A stretch of 64,000 nt of DNA, from positions 43,247 through 107,246 of the forward strand of contig JAXLYI010000039.1 of NCBI GenBank assembly GCA_046351555.1, read 5' to 3'. The DNA comes from CAISKJ01 sp046351555. Its GTDB lineage: Bacteria; Myxococcota_A; Polyangia; Polyangiales; Ga0077539. How positions within the stretch are numbered: position 1 is the stretch's first letter; each line of letters opens with the position of its first letter. The translations under genes were made by a program, and so were the position numbers. Below are positions 26,730-36,445 of this stretch, one piece after another. A model generated the notes under the pieces. It saw only the letters and a list, made by a program, of their open reading frames with translations, was not told the origin of the DNA and did no database searches.

Positions 26730-26944
26730 GGTGGGGGCACCGATCCGCGCGGCGGCGCGTGGCGAAACCGGTGGTGGGGGTACCCGTTCGAAGGGGTTTC
26801 CGGGCTGGAATCGATGGTGGGGGTACCGATCCGCGCGATGGCGCGGGGTGCGAACGGTGGTGGGGACATCGGTCCAAGCGATGAAGCGGGGCGCGGGCGG
26901 TGGTAGGGCCACCGTTGAGGACCCGGGCGAGCGCACCAAGCTCT
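26730..26944. repeat. five-copy tandem repeat, exact 43-bp period
   Basis: Copies begin at 26730, 26773, 26816, 26859 and 26902, each with GGTGGGGGYACC or a close variant (the last is GGTAGGGCCACC). Copies 1 and 3 are most alike over their whole length. The period is not a multiple of three, so this is not a protein repeat; it is close to four turns of B-DNA. Absence of distinct spacers argues against CRISPR. Confidence 0.8.
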
Positions 26945-26947
26945 GCT

Positions 26948-27013
26948 GCGGGGTTTGTCGCTGGCGCTCCGGCACCCCGCGCTACGGATGGCAGGCGCCC
27001 CCTCCGGGGGCTT
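26948..27013 (+). repeat. left arm of a 66-bp inverted repeat
   Basis: Begins GCGGGGTTTGTCG and ends in GCCCCCTCCGGGGGCTT, which is itself a short hairpin. It pairs with 27101-27166 on the opposite strand with one mismatch. The arms are separated by 87 bp. Confidence 0.88.
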
Positions 27014-27100
27014 GAAGACCGATGAAAGATCGCACGGAACGCCCCCGGAAGCGTTGCGCACGATGATGGCGGGGAGCTTTCGCAGACCGGTAGGGTTCGA

Positions 27101-27166
27101 AAGCCCCCGAAGGGGGCGCCTGCCATCCGTAGCGCGGGGTGCCGGAGCGCCAGCGACAAACCCCGC
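27101..27166 (-). repeat. right arm of a 66-bp inverted repeat
   Basis: Reverse complement of 26948-27013 with a single difference (CTTC for CTCC in the small terminal hairpin). The near identity implies recent origin or active maintenance. No transposase lies between the arms. Confidence 0.88.
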
Positions 27167-27232
27167 CGCGGGGCTTCCCGGCCAGGCCGCACCGATGGAC
27201 TCGCCACCGATCCTCGCGGTACACGCCCCGCC

Positions 27233-27622
27233 ATGACACCCCAGGCGATTCAGACGTGGCGGGTTGTCTCCCTGTTTCTCCTCACGCTTGGATGCGCGTC
27301 CACGACCTCCCGCACGCCGCCGCAGAACGACGCTGGGAGTGCCGACACACAGACGGATGGCGGCTCCTGGGTCGAACCTGAGTTCGTGTGCAACGGCACG
27401 GAGAGGGCCGACGAGTGCCGATGCGAGGGAGGCTGCGCCGCGGGGTACTTCTGCCAACTGGTCCCGGAGGTTGGCGGGACAACGGATAGATTTTGGTGTC
27501 GCCCGCCCGCAGAGTTCAGCGACGCCGAAGCGCTCTGTCGGACTGGCATGGGGCTCGCCTCCTGCGCCGCCGAGCCAGACCGCATCTGCCGCTGCATCCA
27601 CAGGAGAACTCACGACTCATGA
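27233..27622 (+). CDS. small Cys-rich lipoprotein, unknown
   Basis: 129 residues. Signal peptide with lipobox LTLGC (Cys21), an Asn/Asp/Gly spacer, then a compact domain with ten cysteines (VCNGT, CRCEGGC, YFCQLV, WCRPP, LCRTG, SCAAE, ICRCI). Probably exported and disulfide-bonded at the cell surface. The spacing differs from the repeats in the next gene, so it is not simply one copy of them. It lies just right of the inverted repeat. Confidence 0.68.
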   Translation: MTPQAIQTWRVVSLFLLTLGCASTTSRTPPQNDAGSADTQTDGGSWVEPEFVCNGTERADECRCEGGCAAGYFCQLVPEVGGTTDRFWCRPPAEFSDAEALCRTGMGLASCAAEPDRICRCIHRRTHDS

Positions 27623-27773
27623 ACCGCCTCCGTCCGCTCGTGCTCGGGGGTCTCCGCAGGCGAGCGCAGTGCCGCTTCGGCAACTTGCACGCCTCCACGT
27701 AACCCGCGCCGGCCAGCGCCCTCTCCCCTCGCGCTGGACACCGCCGCCCCTCCGGTGGTCGAATCGCGTCGCC

Positions 27774-29600
27774 ATGCGGGCTTTGCTTCTCGTCCTTGCG
27801 GTCGCCGTCTTCGGCTGCGCGCGCCTCGCGGACGAGTACGTCCCCCCGCCCGTCGATCTGAAAGACGCCGTCACGCTCTACGACGACACCGGCGACGCGA
27901 TCGTCGGCAAGCCCGACACCGCCGACGAGGTCCCCTGGTTCGACACCGGCGACGACCTCAACGCCCCCAAGGACGCCGCGAAGGACGCGGCCCTCGACGT
28001 CGACCCCGACGCGACCGGGATGGACGCCACGATCCCCTCGGAGGACCCGCCCCCCTGCGGCGGCATCGGCGCGTCGTGCTGCGGCGACGTGTGCGACTCC
28101 GGCGGCGTCTGCCGCGCCGGCATGTGCGTCCCCTGCGGCACCGACGGCAACGCCTGCTGCCGCGGCGACAGTTGCGGCGGCGACCTCCTGTGCACCATGG
28201 GAACGTGCCGCGCGCCGCCCTGCGGGATGCTCGACCAGCCCTGCTGCGCCGGCAACGTCTGCAACGGCGGGACGACCTGCGCCGACGGCCGCTGCCAGAA
28301 CCCCTCCATGGTCTGCGGCATGCGCGGTCAGCCCTGCTGCGGCGGGCGCCTCTGCGACACCGGCCTCGAGTGCGCGGCGGGCACCTGCGCGATGTCCACC
28401 GCCTGCGGCGCCGAGGGGCAGGCATGTTGCGGCGGCCGCCTCTGTGACACCGGCCTCACCTGCGACGGGACCACCTGCATGCGCCCCGCGTCGGGCATGT
28501 GCGGCGCCCTCGCGCAGCCCTGCTGCTCCGGGAGCGCCTGCAACGCCGGCCTCCTCTGCCAGTCGGGCGCGTGCACGTCGCCGCCCTGCGGGATGCTCGG
28601 CCAGGCCTGCTGCGGCGGCTCGGCGTGCAACTCCGGGCTCACCTGCAACGGGACGAGTTGCGTCACCGCGGGCGCCACGTGCGGGTCCGCGGGCCAGACC
28701 TGCTGCACGGGCTCGGCGTGCAACGCGGGCCTCGTCTGCCTCGGGAGCGTGTGCGGGCCGCCCCCCTCCTGCGGCGGGCTCGGCCAGTCGTGCTGCTCGG
28801 GGAGCGCGTGCGCGGGAACGTTCGTCTGCGTCTCGGGCGTGTGCTCGCTCGCCACCGCGTGCGGCACCGCCGGCGCCGCGTGCTGCACCACCGGGACGGC
28901 CTGCGGCGCGGGCCTCGTGTGCTCGGGCGGCTCCTGCGTCAGCGCCACCACCTGCGGCGCCAACGGCCAGCGCTGCTGCACCGGCAGCGCCTGCCTCGCC
29001 GGCAACTACTGCTCGGGCTCCGTCTGCCGCGCGTGCGGGCTCGCCTCGCAGCCCTGCTGCCCTGGGAGCTCGTGCGCCGCAGGCAACTACTGCTCAGGCA
29101 CGGTCTGCCGCGCGTGCGGCCTCGCCTCGCAGCCCTGCTGCCCGGGCAGCTCCTGCGCCGCGGGCAACTTCTGCTCGGGAACCACCTGCACCGCCTGCGG
29201 GCTCGCCTCGCAGCGCTGCTGCCCCGGCAACACCTGCTCCGCCGGCGCCTACTGCTCGGGGACCACCTGCACCGCGTGTGGGCTCGACGGCCAGCGCTGC
29301 TGCCCCGGCAACACCTGCTCGACGGGCGCCTACTGCTCCGGCGTCACCTGCACCGCGTGTGGGCTCGCGAACCAGCGCTGCTGCCCAGGCAACACCTGCT
29401 CCGCCGGCGCCTACTGCTCGGGCGTCACCTGCACCGCCTGCGGGCTCTCGGGGCAGCGCTGCTGCCCGGGCAACACCTGCTCGACCGGCGCCTACTGCTC
29501 CGGGCTCACCTGCACCGCGTGTGGGATCTCGGGCCAGCGCTGCTGCCCCGGCAACACCTGCTCCGCCCCCTACCGCTGCTCGGGCCTCAACTGCATCTGA
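27774..29600 (+). CDS. lipoprotein with 18 tandem six-cysteine repeats
   Basis: 608 residues. Signal peptide with lipobox VFGC (Cys15), an Asp-rich spacer (residues 20-94), then residues 95-608 are 18 repeats of about 27-32 residues following C-G-x3-Q-x-CC-x-G-x2-C-x3-G-x-x-C-x4-C, giving about 108 cysteines. Repeats 11-18 are exactly 27 residues each and nearly identical (CGLASQPCCPGSSC type). Such modules should form disulfide-rich knots on a surface filament or spacer. Function unknown. The start is the ATG giving the signal peptide; no clear ribosome-binding site. The next gene begins 11 nt downstream. Confidence 0.85.
   Translation: MRALLLVLAVAVFGCARLADEYVPPPVDLKDAVTLYDDTGDAIVGKPDTADEVPWFDTGDDLNAPKDAAKDAALDVDPDATGMDATIPSEDPPPCGGIGASCCGDVCDSGGVCRAGMCVPCGTDGNACCRGDSCGGDLLCTMGTCRAPPCGMLDQPCCAGNVCNGGTTCADGRCQNPSMVCGMRGQPCCGGRLCDTGLECAAGTCAMSTACGAEGQACCGGRLCDTGLTCDGTTCMRPASGMCGALAQPCCSGSACNAGLLCQSGACTSPPCGMLGQACCGGSACNSGLTCNGTSCVTAGATCGSAGQTCCTGSACNAGLVCLGSVCGPPPSCGGLGQSCCSGSACAGTFVCVSGVCSLATACGTAGAACCTTGTACGAGLVCSGGSCVSATTCGANGQRCCTGSACLAGNYCSGSVCRACGLASQPCCPGSSCAAGNYCSGTVCRACGLASQPCCPGSSCAAGNFCSGTTCTACGLASQRCCPGNTCSAGAYCSGTTCTACGLDGQRCCPGNTCSTGAYCSGVTCTACGLANQRCCPGNTCSAGAYCSGVTCTACGLSGQRCCPGNTCSTGAYCSGLTCTACGISGQRCCPGNTCSAPYRCSGLNCI
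28953..29597 (+). repeat. 81-bp coding tandem repeat, eight copies
   Basis: DNA-level array inside the Cys-rich lipoprotein gene. Copies start at 28953, 29034, 29115, 29196, 29277, 29358, 29439 and 29520. Each encodes one 27-residue six-Cys module (the last is slightly shorter). The upstream ten modules are older and vary in length. Confidence 0.88.
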
Positions 29601-29611
29601 AGGGCATCGCC

Positions 29612-30046
29612 ATGGCGCGCTTCGCGTTCGAAGAGGAGACCTGGGCCACGCTGGAGTTCATGCCCTTCGCGCTCCGCTACCGGCTCGACCGGGCGGGCGT
29701 GAAGCTGCCGCTCGCGGCGTGGCAGAAGCTCCCCCACGACGAGCGCGTCGCCCTCTGCGAGCACCCCGTCGAGTCGCCCGAACAACGCGACGCCCTGCGC
29801 GCCCGCTGCCTCGCGCACGGCGAACGCACCGGCGCGCCCGCGAAGTCCGTCGAGCCCTCGCCCGAGCCGCCGCTGTGGCGCTCGTACGACACCTTCGAGC
29901 GGGTGCGGGCGCGCCTCGGCCACCTCATGCGCGTCCGCTGGGAGGCGCTCGCCGACGAGCAGGCGTACGTGCTCTGGCGGCTCGCCGACCCGACCAAGGA
30001 CGAGGCGCGCTTCACCGCCGCGGCGCGCGAGTTCAGGCTCGCGTGA
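29612..30046 (+). CDS. nitrate reductase-associated protein (NARP1-like)
   Basis: 144 residues, cytoplasmic. The segment FAFEEETW, FMPFALRYRLDRAGVKLP and AWQKLPHDERVALCEHPV matches my memory of the NARP1 family, small proteins encoded with assimilatory nitrate reductase. Its overlap with mobA (GTGA) fits a molybdoenzyme role. The function of the family is not well defined and no nitrate reductase gene is in the window. aaggg upstream supports the ATG at 29612. Confidence 0.75.
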   Translation: MARFAFEEETWATLEFMPFALRYRLDRAGVKLPLAAWQKLPHDERVALCEHPVESPEQRDALRARCLAHGERTGAPAKSVEPSPEPPLWRSYDTFERVRARLGHLMRVRWEALADEQAYVLWRLADPTKDEARFTAAAREFRLA

Positions 30047-30592
30047 CGGCCCTCGGGCTCTTCGTCGGGGGCAGGAGCTCGCGCATGGGAGGCTCGCCCA
30101 AGGGCCTCCTCCCCTCGCCTGACACCGGCCAACCCCTCGTCGCGCGAGCGCTCGATCTCGGCCACGCGCTCGGCCTCGACGTCGCGCTGGTGGGCCGCGC
30201 CGACGCCTACCGCGCGCTCGCGCCGGACGTCCCTGCGCTCGACGACGAAGCCCCCGACGCCGGGCCCCTCGGCGGCCTCTGCGCGCTCCTCGCATGGGCC
30301 GGCGCGCGCCCCACCATCGCCCTCGCGTGCGACATGCCCGCGGTCTCCCTCGACGACCTGCGCGCCCTCCGCGACCACCCCGCGGACGCGGCCGTGATCG
30401 CCGCCCGGCGTGCCCCCGACGCGCCGTGGGAGCCGCTCCTCGCGCGCTACGACGCCGCCCGGGTGCTGCCCCTCGCCCGCGCCCGGCTCGCGCGCGGCGA
30501 GCGCTCGCTGCAAGGGCTCCTGCGCGAGGCGGGGGTTTGCGACGCGGAGCTCCCGGCGCGCGCCTGCGAGGACTGGGACGCGCCCGAAGACG

Positions 30593-30615
<23 letters not shown>
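30043..30615 (+). CDS. mobA: molybdenum cofactor guanylyltransferase
   Basis: 190 residues, typical for the family. Transfers GMP to molybdopterin to form the bis-MGD cofactor of DMSO-reductase-type enzymes. The nucleotide-binding signature LFVGGRSSRMGGSPKGLL, the acceptor-site DDEAPDAGPLGGL and the metal-binding Asp of LACDMPAV are visible. GTG start overlapping the NARP1-like stop. The last 23 nt overlap the end of the convergent sigma-54 regulator gene. Confidence 0.9.
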
Positions 30616-31984
<1,369 letters not shown>

Positions 31985-32048
31985 CGCGGCGCTCTCCTCC
32001 ACGGCGCCCACCAGGCAGGGAAAGCCACCCGCGGGGCGCCGGTGCTGC

Positions 32049-32060
32049 CAACCCGGGTTG
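32049..32060. promoter_or_regulatory. 12-bp palindrome, candidate activator site
   Basis: CAACCCGGGTTG is a perfect palindrome about 100 bp upstream of the -24 element, a usual distance for enhancer binding by NtrC-type dimers. Assignment to the neighbouring regulator is inference. Confidence 0.4.
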
Positions 32061-32149
32061 CCAACCGAAGACCCGGCGGGATCGGCCCTGCCAGATGTCT
32101 GCGACGGCCCTCCGGGGGCTTCGCGGGGGAATCTACGGGACTTTCCCCG

Positions 32150-32165
32150 TGGCGTCATCGTTGCA
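32150..32165 (+). promoter_or_regulatory. sigma-54-type (-24/-12) promoter
   Basis: TGGCGTCATCGTTGCA has the invariant GG and GC separated by ten bases, plus the TGGC and TTGCA flanks of the consensus. Transcription would begin near 32176, leaving a leader of about 100 nt before the ATG at 32275. Confidence 0.65.
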
Positions 32166-32274
32166 GCAAGAGGAGGCGTGCGAAGGCGATTCCGCCGTTG
32201 CCCTGCGAGCCGGGGTGACGGTATGGTCCCCGCGCTGGCGACCTGAGGACCAACTGAAGAGGAGCTTCGAAGTC

Positions 32275-34047
32275 ATGCATTTGCGGAACACCTTCCGCGC
32301 GTCGGTGATGGGTCTGGTGGGCGTGATGGCGCTGGGCGCGGGGGCAGCGGGCTGCCTCGATCGCCCCGTGGCGAAGCCGAACACGAACCTCCAGTCGGGC
32401 GTCCGCATCCCCGTGACGAACGACGCGATCGAGAACGTCGACATGCTGTTCGAGATCGACAACTCGAACTCCATGTCGGAGAACCAGCGGAACCTCGCGG
32501 ACAACTTCGGTCTCCTCATCGACCAGCTCGTCAACCCGCCGGTCGACATGACCACGATGCGGCCGCGGTACCCCCCGGTGAAGAGCCTCCACCTCGGGGT
32601 GATCTCGTCCGACCTCGGCACGCCCGGGAGCGTGGTGCCTTCGTGCGCCAACACCGACCAGGGCGACGACGGTCTCCTCAACCCGATCCGCAACGGGGCC
32701 GCGATCCGGCAGCACTACCCGTGGACCACCGCGCCGCCCGGCCGCCGCCCGGCGCGCTGCACGATGGACCCCAACCAGTTCCCGAGCTTCCTCTCGTTCG
32801 ACCGGACGAGCTCGGACGCGACGCAGTTCCGCGAGGAGTTCATCTGCAACGCGTACCTGTCGATCGGCGGGTGCGGCCTCGAGCAGCAGCTCGAGTCGAT
32901 GTACCGCTCGCTCGTGGTGCACAACCCCCGCATGGTGGCCGGCAACACCGACCCCAACGCGGGCTTCGTGCGCGACAACGCGGTGCTCGCGCTGGTGATG
33001 GTGACCGACGAGGAGGACGGCTCGACCCGCGACTGCCGCTACGCCGAGCGGGGCGTGCCGTGCACCGACGCGGTCAGCGTGTTCGACATCATGTCGCCGC
33101 AGTGGTCGAGCAACGACCTCAACCTCCGCTTCTACATGTACACCCCGGGCTCCGCGCAGGACCCGACCTGGCCCCTCGACCGCTACATCGACACCGCGCG
33201 CCCGACCCGCGGCTTCACCTCGCTCAAGCCGGGCCGCCCCGACCTCGTGATCTTCTCCGCCATCGCCGGCGTGCCCATCAACCTCCCGACCCGCATGAAC
33301 GGGTCGATGACCGAGGTCGACTACGACGCCCTCCTCGGCCGCATGCCCGACGGCTCCGACGGCTACACCGGGATGAGCGCCGAGGGCCCCATCTCCATGC
33401 GCCAGCGCAACATGGACCCGGCCTGCTCCACCCGCGTCGTGCCCGCGTGCCGTCGCGAGGGGTCGACCATGGCCACCACCTGCGACCCGGCCGCGCAGTA
33501 CTTCGCCTGGCCCTCGCGCCGCGTCGTCCAGGTGGCCCGCCGCTTCGCCGAGCGCTACCAGAACGGCACCGTCAGCTCCATCTGCAAGAACGACTACCGC
33601 GGCGCCCTCCAGCAGATCGTCGAGCGCATCCAGTCGCGCCTCGCCGGCCGCTGCCTGCCGCGCCCGATCGAGACCGTCGCCTCCGCCTGCGAGATGGGCG
33701 ACACCCGCGGCAACTGCGTCCGCACCAACTGCATCGTCCGCGAGATCCTCCCCGCGGGCATGTCCGCGGCGAGCGCCTGCACGATGGCCCGCGGCCGCAC
33801 CCCCGGCGACCGCGACGCCCAGCAGATGCGCGACACCTGCGTCATCAACCAGATCGCGCTCCCGCTCGGCATGGCCCCGCCGGGCGGCCGCGAGGGCTTC
33901 TACTACGACACGCGCCCCGACCCGACCGCGCCCGACTGCCGCCAGCACATCGAGTTCACCTCGGGCGCCGGCCTCGTCCCCGGCGCCACCGCGGTGATCG
34001 AGTGCGTCCAGGCCCAGGGCGCCCCGACCACCCGCCAGGGCTCGTGA
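32275..34047 (+). CDS. large VWA-domain lipoprotein
   Basis: 590 residues. Signal peptide ends at AAGC (Cys27). A VWA-like fold begins with VDMLFEIDNSNSMSENQ, with the metal-site DxSxS at Asp62/Ser64/Ser66. It continues through HLGVISSDLGT and VLALVMVTDEEDGSTRDC, typical of metal-dependent adhesion domains. The C-terminal half has many cysteines (for example CLPRPIETVASACE) likely paired outside the cell. Expected at the outer surface, perhaps in adhesion or assembly. A gaggag lies 11 nt before the ATG. Its position next to an NtrC-type regulator suggests conditional expression. Confidence 0.85.
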   Translation: MHLRNTFRASVMGLVGVMALGAGAAGCLDRPVAKPNTNLQSGVRIPVTNDAIENVDMLFEIDNSNSMSENQRNLADNFGLLIDQLVNPPVDMTTMRPRYPPVKSLHLGVISSDLGTPGSVVPSCANTDQGDDGLLNPIRNGAAIRQHYPWTTAPPGRRPARCTMDPNQFPSFLSFDRTSSDATQFREEFICNAYLSIGGCGLEQQLESMYRSLVVHNPRMVAGNTDPNAGFVRDNAVLALVMVTDEEDGSTRDCRYAERGVPCTDAVSVFDIMSPQWSSNDLNLRFYMYTPGSAQDPTWPLDRYIDTARPTRGFTSLKPGRPDLVIFSAIAGVPINLPTRMNGSMTEVDYDALLGRMPDGSDGYTGMSAEGPISMRQRNMDPACSTRVVPACRREGSTMATTCDPAAQYFAWPSRRVVQVARRFAERYQNGTVSSICKNDYRGALQQIVERIQSRLAGRCLPRPIETVASACEMGDTRGNCVRTNCIVREILPAGMSAASACTMARGRTPGDRDAQQMRDTCVINQIALPLGMAPPGGREGFYYDTRPDPTAPDCRQHIEFTSGAGLVPGATAVIECVQAQGAPTTRQGS

Positions 34048-34146
34048 CCGCGTAGGGCGCCCCCCGCGCCCGTCACTCTCCCGGAGCGCCCCGCTCGCCT
34101 CGTGCGACGGGGCGCTTCGCCATTTCGCCCCGCGGCCCGCGCGGTG

Positions 34147-34152
34147 TAGACC
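34147..34152 (+). promoter_or_regulatory. -10-like box near the acetylglutamate synthase-like gene
   Basis: TAGACC ends 10 nt before the ATG at 34163, predicting a leader of about 4 nt. Confidence 0.35.
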
Positions 34153-34162
34153 CTTCCGCCCC

Positions 34163-35365
34163 ATGCCCGAGGCCCCCAGCCCCCCACCGCCCAACGAGCA
34201 GGCCGAGACGGTGCTGCGCTTCCTCGAGAGCGTCGGCCGGCGCGCGGAGGCGGAGTTCTACGTCCAGCTCTTCCGCGCGGCGCCCAAGGAGCAGTTCGGC
34301 GCGATCTTCGTCGACGCGTCCGTCGCGCGCCACGCCACCGAGGCCGTGGTGCTGCACCTGAAGTTCCTCGCGGGCCTCGGGCTCGCGCCGCTCACGGTGC
34401 TCGGCGCCTTCGAACCCGGCGACGCGCCCGAGCACGCCGCCCGCGTCGTGCGCCGCCTCGAGCGCCAGGGCATCGCCGCCTCGCTGGTGCCCGCGGGCGA
34501 CGTCGCCGCCGTGTGCGCCGAGGTCGTCCGCCTCTGCCGCGCGGCGGTGCTCCCCGTGCTCGCGCTCACCACCGCGGAGGGCGCCACCGCCGACGCGCGC
34601 TTCGAGTTCCTCGGCGCCGTGCTCGCGGCCATCGCGTCGCGCAAGCTCATCGTCCTGCACCGCCGCGGCGGCCTCCAGCAGAACGGCGCGCTCCTCCCGC
34701 TCGTCAACCTCAGCGCCGACCTGCCCGCGCTCCTCGCGTCGCGCGAGCTCACCCGCAAGGAGCGCGCGATCGTCGCCCAGGCCGCCCGCCTCGTCGCCCC
34801 CGCGTCGCGCCTCACCGTCACCATCACCTCGCCGCTCAACCTCCTGCGCGAGCTCTTCACCGTGAAGGGCGCCGGCACGCTCCTGCGCCGCGGCGCGGTC
34901 GTGCGGCGCTCCGACAGCTACGACGGCGTCGACGTCGCCCGCCTGCGCGCGCTCGTCGCGAGCTCCTTCGGCCGTGAGCCCGTCGCCGATTTCTTCGAAC
35001 GGCCCGTGCGCCACGTCTACGTCGAGGCGCACTACCGCGGCTGCGCGATCGTCACGGAGTCGCCCTTCGGGCCGTACCTCACCAAGTTCGCCACCGACCG
35101 CGAGGCGCGCGGCGAGGGCATCGCGCGCGACCTCTGGGAGGCCCTCGTCGACGACTGCCCGACCGTCTTCTGGCGCGCGCGGAGCGCCAACCCCATCAAC
35201 GAGTGGTACACGCGCCTCGCCGACGGGCTGCTCAAGACGCCCGACTGGTGGGTCTTCTGGCGCGGCGCGGCCCTCGAGCAGGTGCCGGCCCTCGTGGCGT
35301 GGGCCCTCGCGCGCCCCGTCGACCTCCCGCCCCCCGCGCCGGGCGCCCCCGCGGCGCTCCCGTAG
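34163..35365 (+). CDS. N-acetylglutamate synthase-like protein (degenerate kinase fold plus NAT domain)
   Basis: 400 residues. Residues about 15-235 resemble the amino-acid-kinase fold of acetylglutamate kinase (FGAIFVDASVA, LKFLAGLGLAPLTVLG, ALTTAEGAT) but lack its clear Lys and Gly phosphate-site motifs. Residues 255-385 are a GNAT-like domain of the vertebrate NAGS type (AIVTESPFGPYLTKFATD, EGIARDLWEAL, FWRARSANPINEWYTRLADG). It probably acetylates glutamate with acetyl-CoA as the first arginine step, with the kinase-like part regulatory or structural. No other arg gene is adjacent. It is convergent with the bestrophin-like gene, 10 nt away. Confidence 0.78.
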   Translation: MPEAPSPPPPNEQAETVLRFLESVGRRAEAEFYVQLFRAAPKEQFGAIFVDASVARHATEAVVLHLKFLAGLGLAPLTVLGAFEPGDAPEHAARVVRRLERQGIAASLVPAGDVAAVCAEVVRLCRAAVLPVLALTTAEGATADARFEFLGAVLAAIASRKLIVLHRRGGLQQNGALLPLVNLSADLPALLASRELTRKERAIVAQAARLVAPASRLTVTITSPLNLLRELFTVKGAGTLLRRGAVVRRSDSYDGVDVARLRALVASSFGREPVADFFERPVRHVYVEAHYRGCAIVTESPFGPYLTKFATDREARGEGIARDLWEALVDDCPTVFWRARSANPINEWYTRLADGLLKTPDWWVFWRGAALEQVPALVAWALARPVDLPPPAPGAPAALP

Positions 35366-35375
35366 GCGTCGCGCG

Positions 35376-36326
35376 TCAGTCGACGAAGTCGTTGACGGGC
35401 GTGACGGCGGGCGGCAGGTCGGTCTCGCCCAGGCGCTGCCGGAGGTTGATCTCGATCGTGCGCGAGATCGACCGGAGCGGCAGGTCGTTGTAGTCCATCC
35501 CGAAGGGGCTCTCGATCTCCTCGCCCACCACGTCGAGCCCGAAGAAGGCGTACGCCACGATCGCGCTGACGAAGGGCGTGAAGAGCTTCACCTGGTCGAC
35601 GATGCCGAAGGGGAGCGCGTAGCAGTACACCGCCGTGATCCGGTGGATCAGCGTGGTGTAGGAGAAGGGGATCGGGGTGTTCTTGATGCGCTCACAGGCG
35701 CCCTGGACGTCCGTGAGGACGGCGAGCGAGGCCTCGAGCGCCGGGAGGTGCATCGGGTGGACGAGGCCGTCGTGCCAGGCCCGGCGGAGCCGCTCGGCCG
35801 TCCCCTGGTTGATCGCGAAGGGCCGGTTGCGCTCGCCCTGGAGGCGCTCGACCTCGTCGGCCGGGAGGAAGGGCCGCAGCTCGTCGAGCGTCGCGTCGTC
35901 CCGCAGCGCAAGGCGCAACGCGTGGGCGAAGGCGATCACCCGGTAGACCAGCTCGCGGCGGAGCGCGGCGACCGCGGCCTCGTCGTGGCGCGACGCGTCG
36001 CCTGGCTGTGGGCCCACCAGGGTGAGCACCTGACGGCAGAGGGTCCGCGAGGTGTTGACCAGGGTGCCCCAGAGCTTGCGCCCCTCCCACCAGCGGTCGT
36101 ACGCGGCGTTGTTGCGGAAGCCCATGAAGATGCCGAGCGCCACGCTCACGAAGGTGAACGGCAGCGGCGAGAGCCCCGTGTCCCAGTGCTGCCGCGCGCG
36201 CTCCACCGCCGTCACCGCCACGGCCACCAGCAGCACCCCGAGGATGCGGTACTTCGTCCGGGGCAGCTCGCTCCCCCGATAGCGCAGCACCGTGCGCCAC
36301 CACGTGACCTTCGACGGAATCAGCAT
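35376..36326 (-). CDS. bestrophin-like inner-membrane channel (UPF0187/YneE)
   Basis: 316 residues. The N-terminal half has two membrane helices (RILGVLLVAVAVTAVER; LPFTFVSVALGIFMGFRNNAAYDRWWEGRKLWG), the latter containing the family signature around the pore neck. A long cytoplasmic helical part and a late pair of helices (YCYALPFGIVDQVKLFTPFVSAIVAYAFFGL) precede EIESPFGMDYNDLPL, another hallmark. Bacterial homologues are pentameric ion channels. The ATG at 36326 gives the expected length. It is divergent from lon with about 200 bp between. Confidence 0.85.
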   Translation of the reverse strand: MLIPSKVTWWRTVLRYRGSELPRTKYRILGVLLVAVAVTAVERARQHWDTGLSPLPFTFVSVALGIFMGFRNNAAYDRWWEGRKLWGTLVNTSRTLCRQVLTLVGPQPGDASRHDEAAVAALRRELVYRVIAFAHALRLALRDDATLDELRPFLPADEVERLQGERNRPFAINQGTAERLRRAWHDGLVHPMHLPALEASLAVLTDVQGACERIKNTPIPFSYTTLIHRITAVYCYALPFGIVDQVKLFTPFVSAIVAYAFFGLDVVGEEIESPFGMDYNDLPLRSISRTIEINLRQRLGETDLPPAVTPVNDFVD

Positions 36327-36445
36327 CGGGCGTCGCTCGGCTCCCTGCCGCAACCGTGTACACGCTCCGGCCGGGCGCCCGCAACGCGATCCCGCGGCGG
36401 GACACGAGGCTGAGCGCGCGGGCGGGCCGTGGCGAATTTGTGCCG

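Larger units (their letters stand above)
26537..27232. other. long gene-free region made of repeats
   Basis: About 700 bases with no credible gene. It holds the 43-bp tandem array and the 66-bp inverted repeat described separately. Short open frames crossing it change phase between repeat copies and have no ribosome-binding sites. Confidence 0.7.
31985..32274. other. divergent regulatory region between NtrC-type gene and VWA lipoprotein gene
   Basis: 290 bp without genes. Contains a 12-bp perfect palindrome at 32049-32060 and a sigma-54-type -24/-12 element at 32150-32165. Both are positioned as expected for activation of the rightward gene by the leftward regulator. Confidence 0.6.

Noticed and set aside
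26730..26944. Possible CRISPR array
   Set aside because: There are no short identical repeats alternating with unique spacers; similarity extends through the whole 43-bp unit and there are no cas genes.
26595..27236. Short open frames in the repeat region
   Set aside because: They run through the inverted repeat and tandem copies, have no ribosome-binding sites and no recognisable domains; repeat-derived peptides only.
29612..30046. Reading the segment as the C-terminal continuation of the Cys-rich lipoprotein
   Set aside because: A stop at 29598-29600 separates them, the new ATG has a purine-rich site upstream, and composition changes abruptly from Cys-rich to helical.
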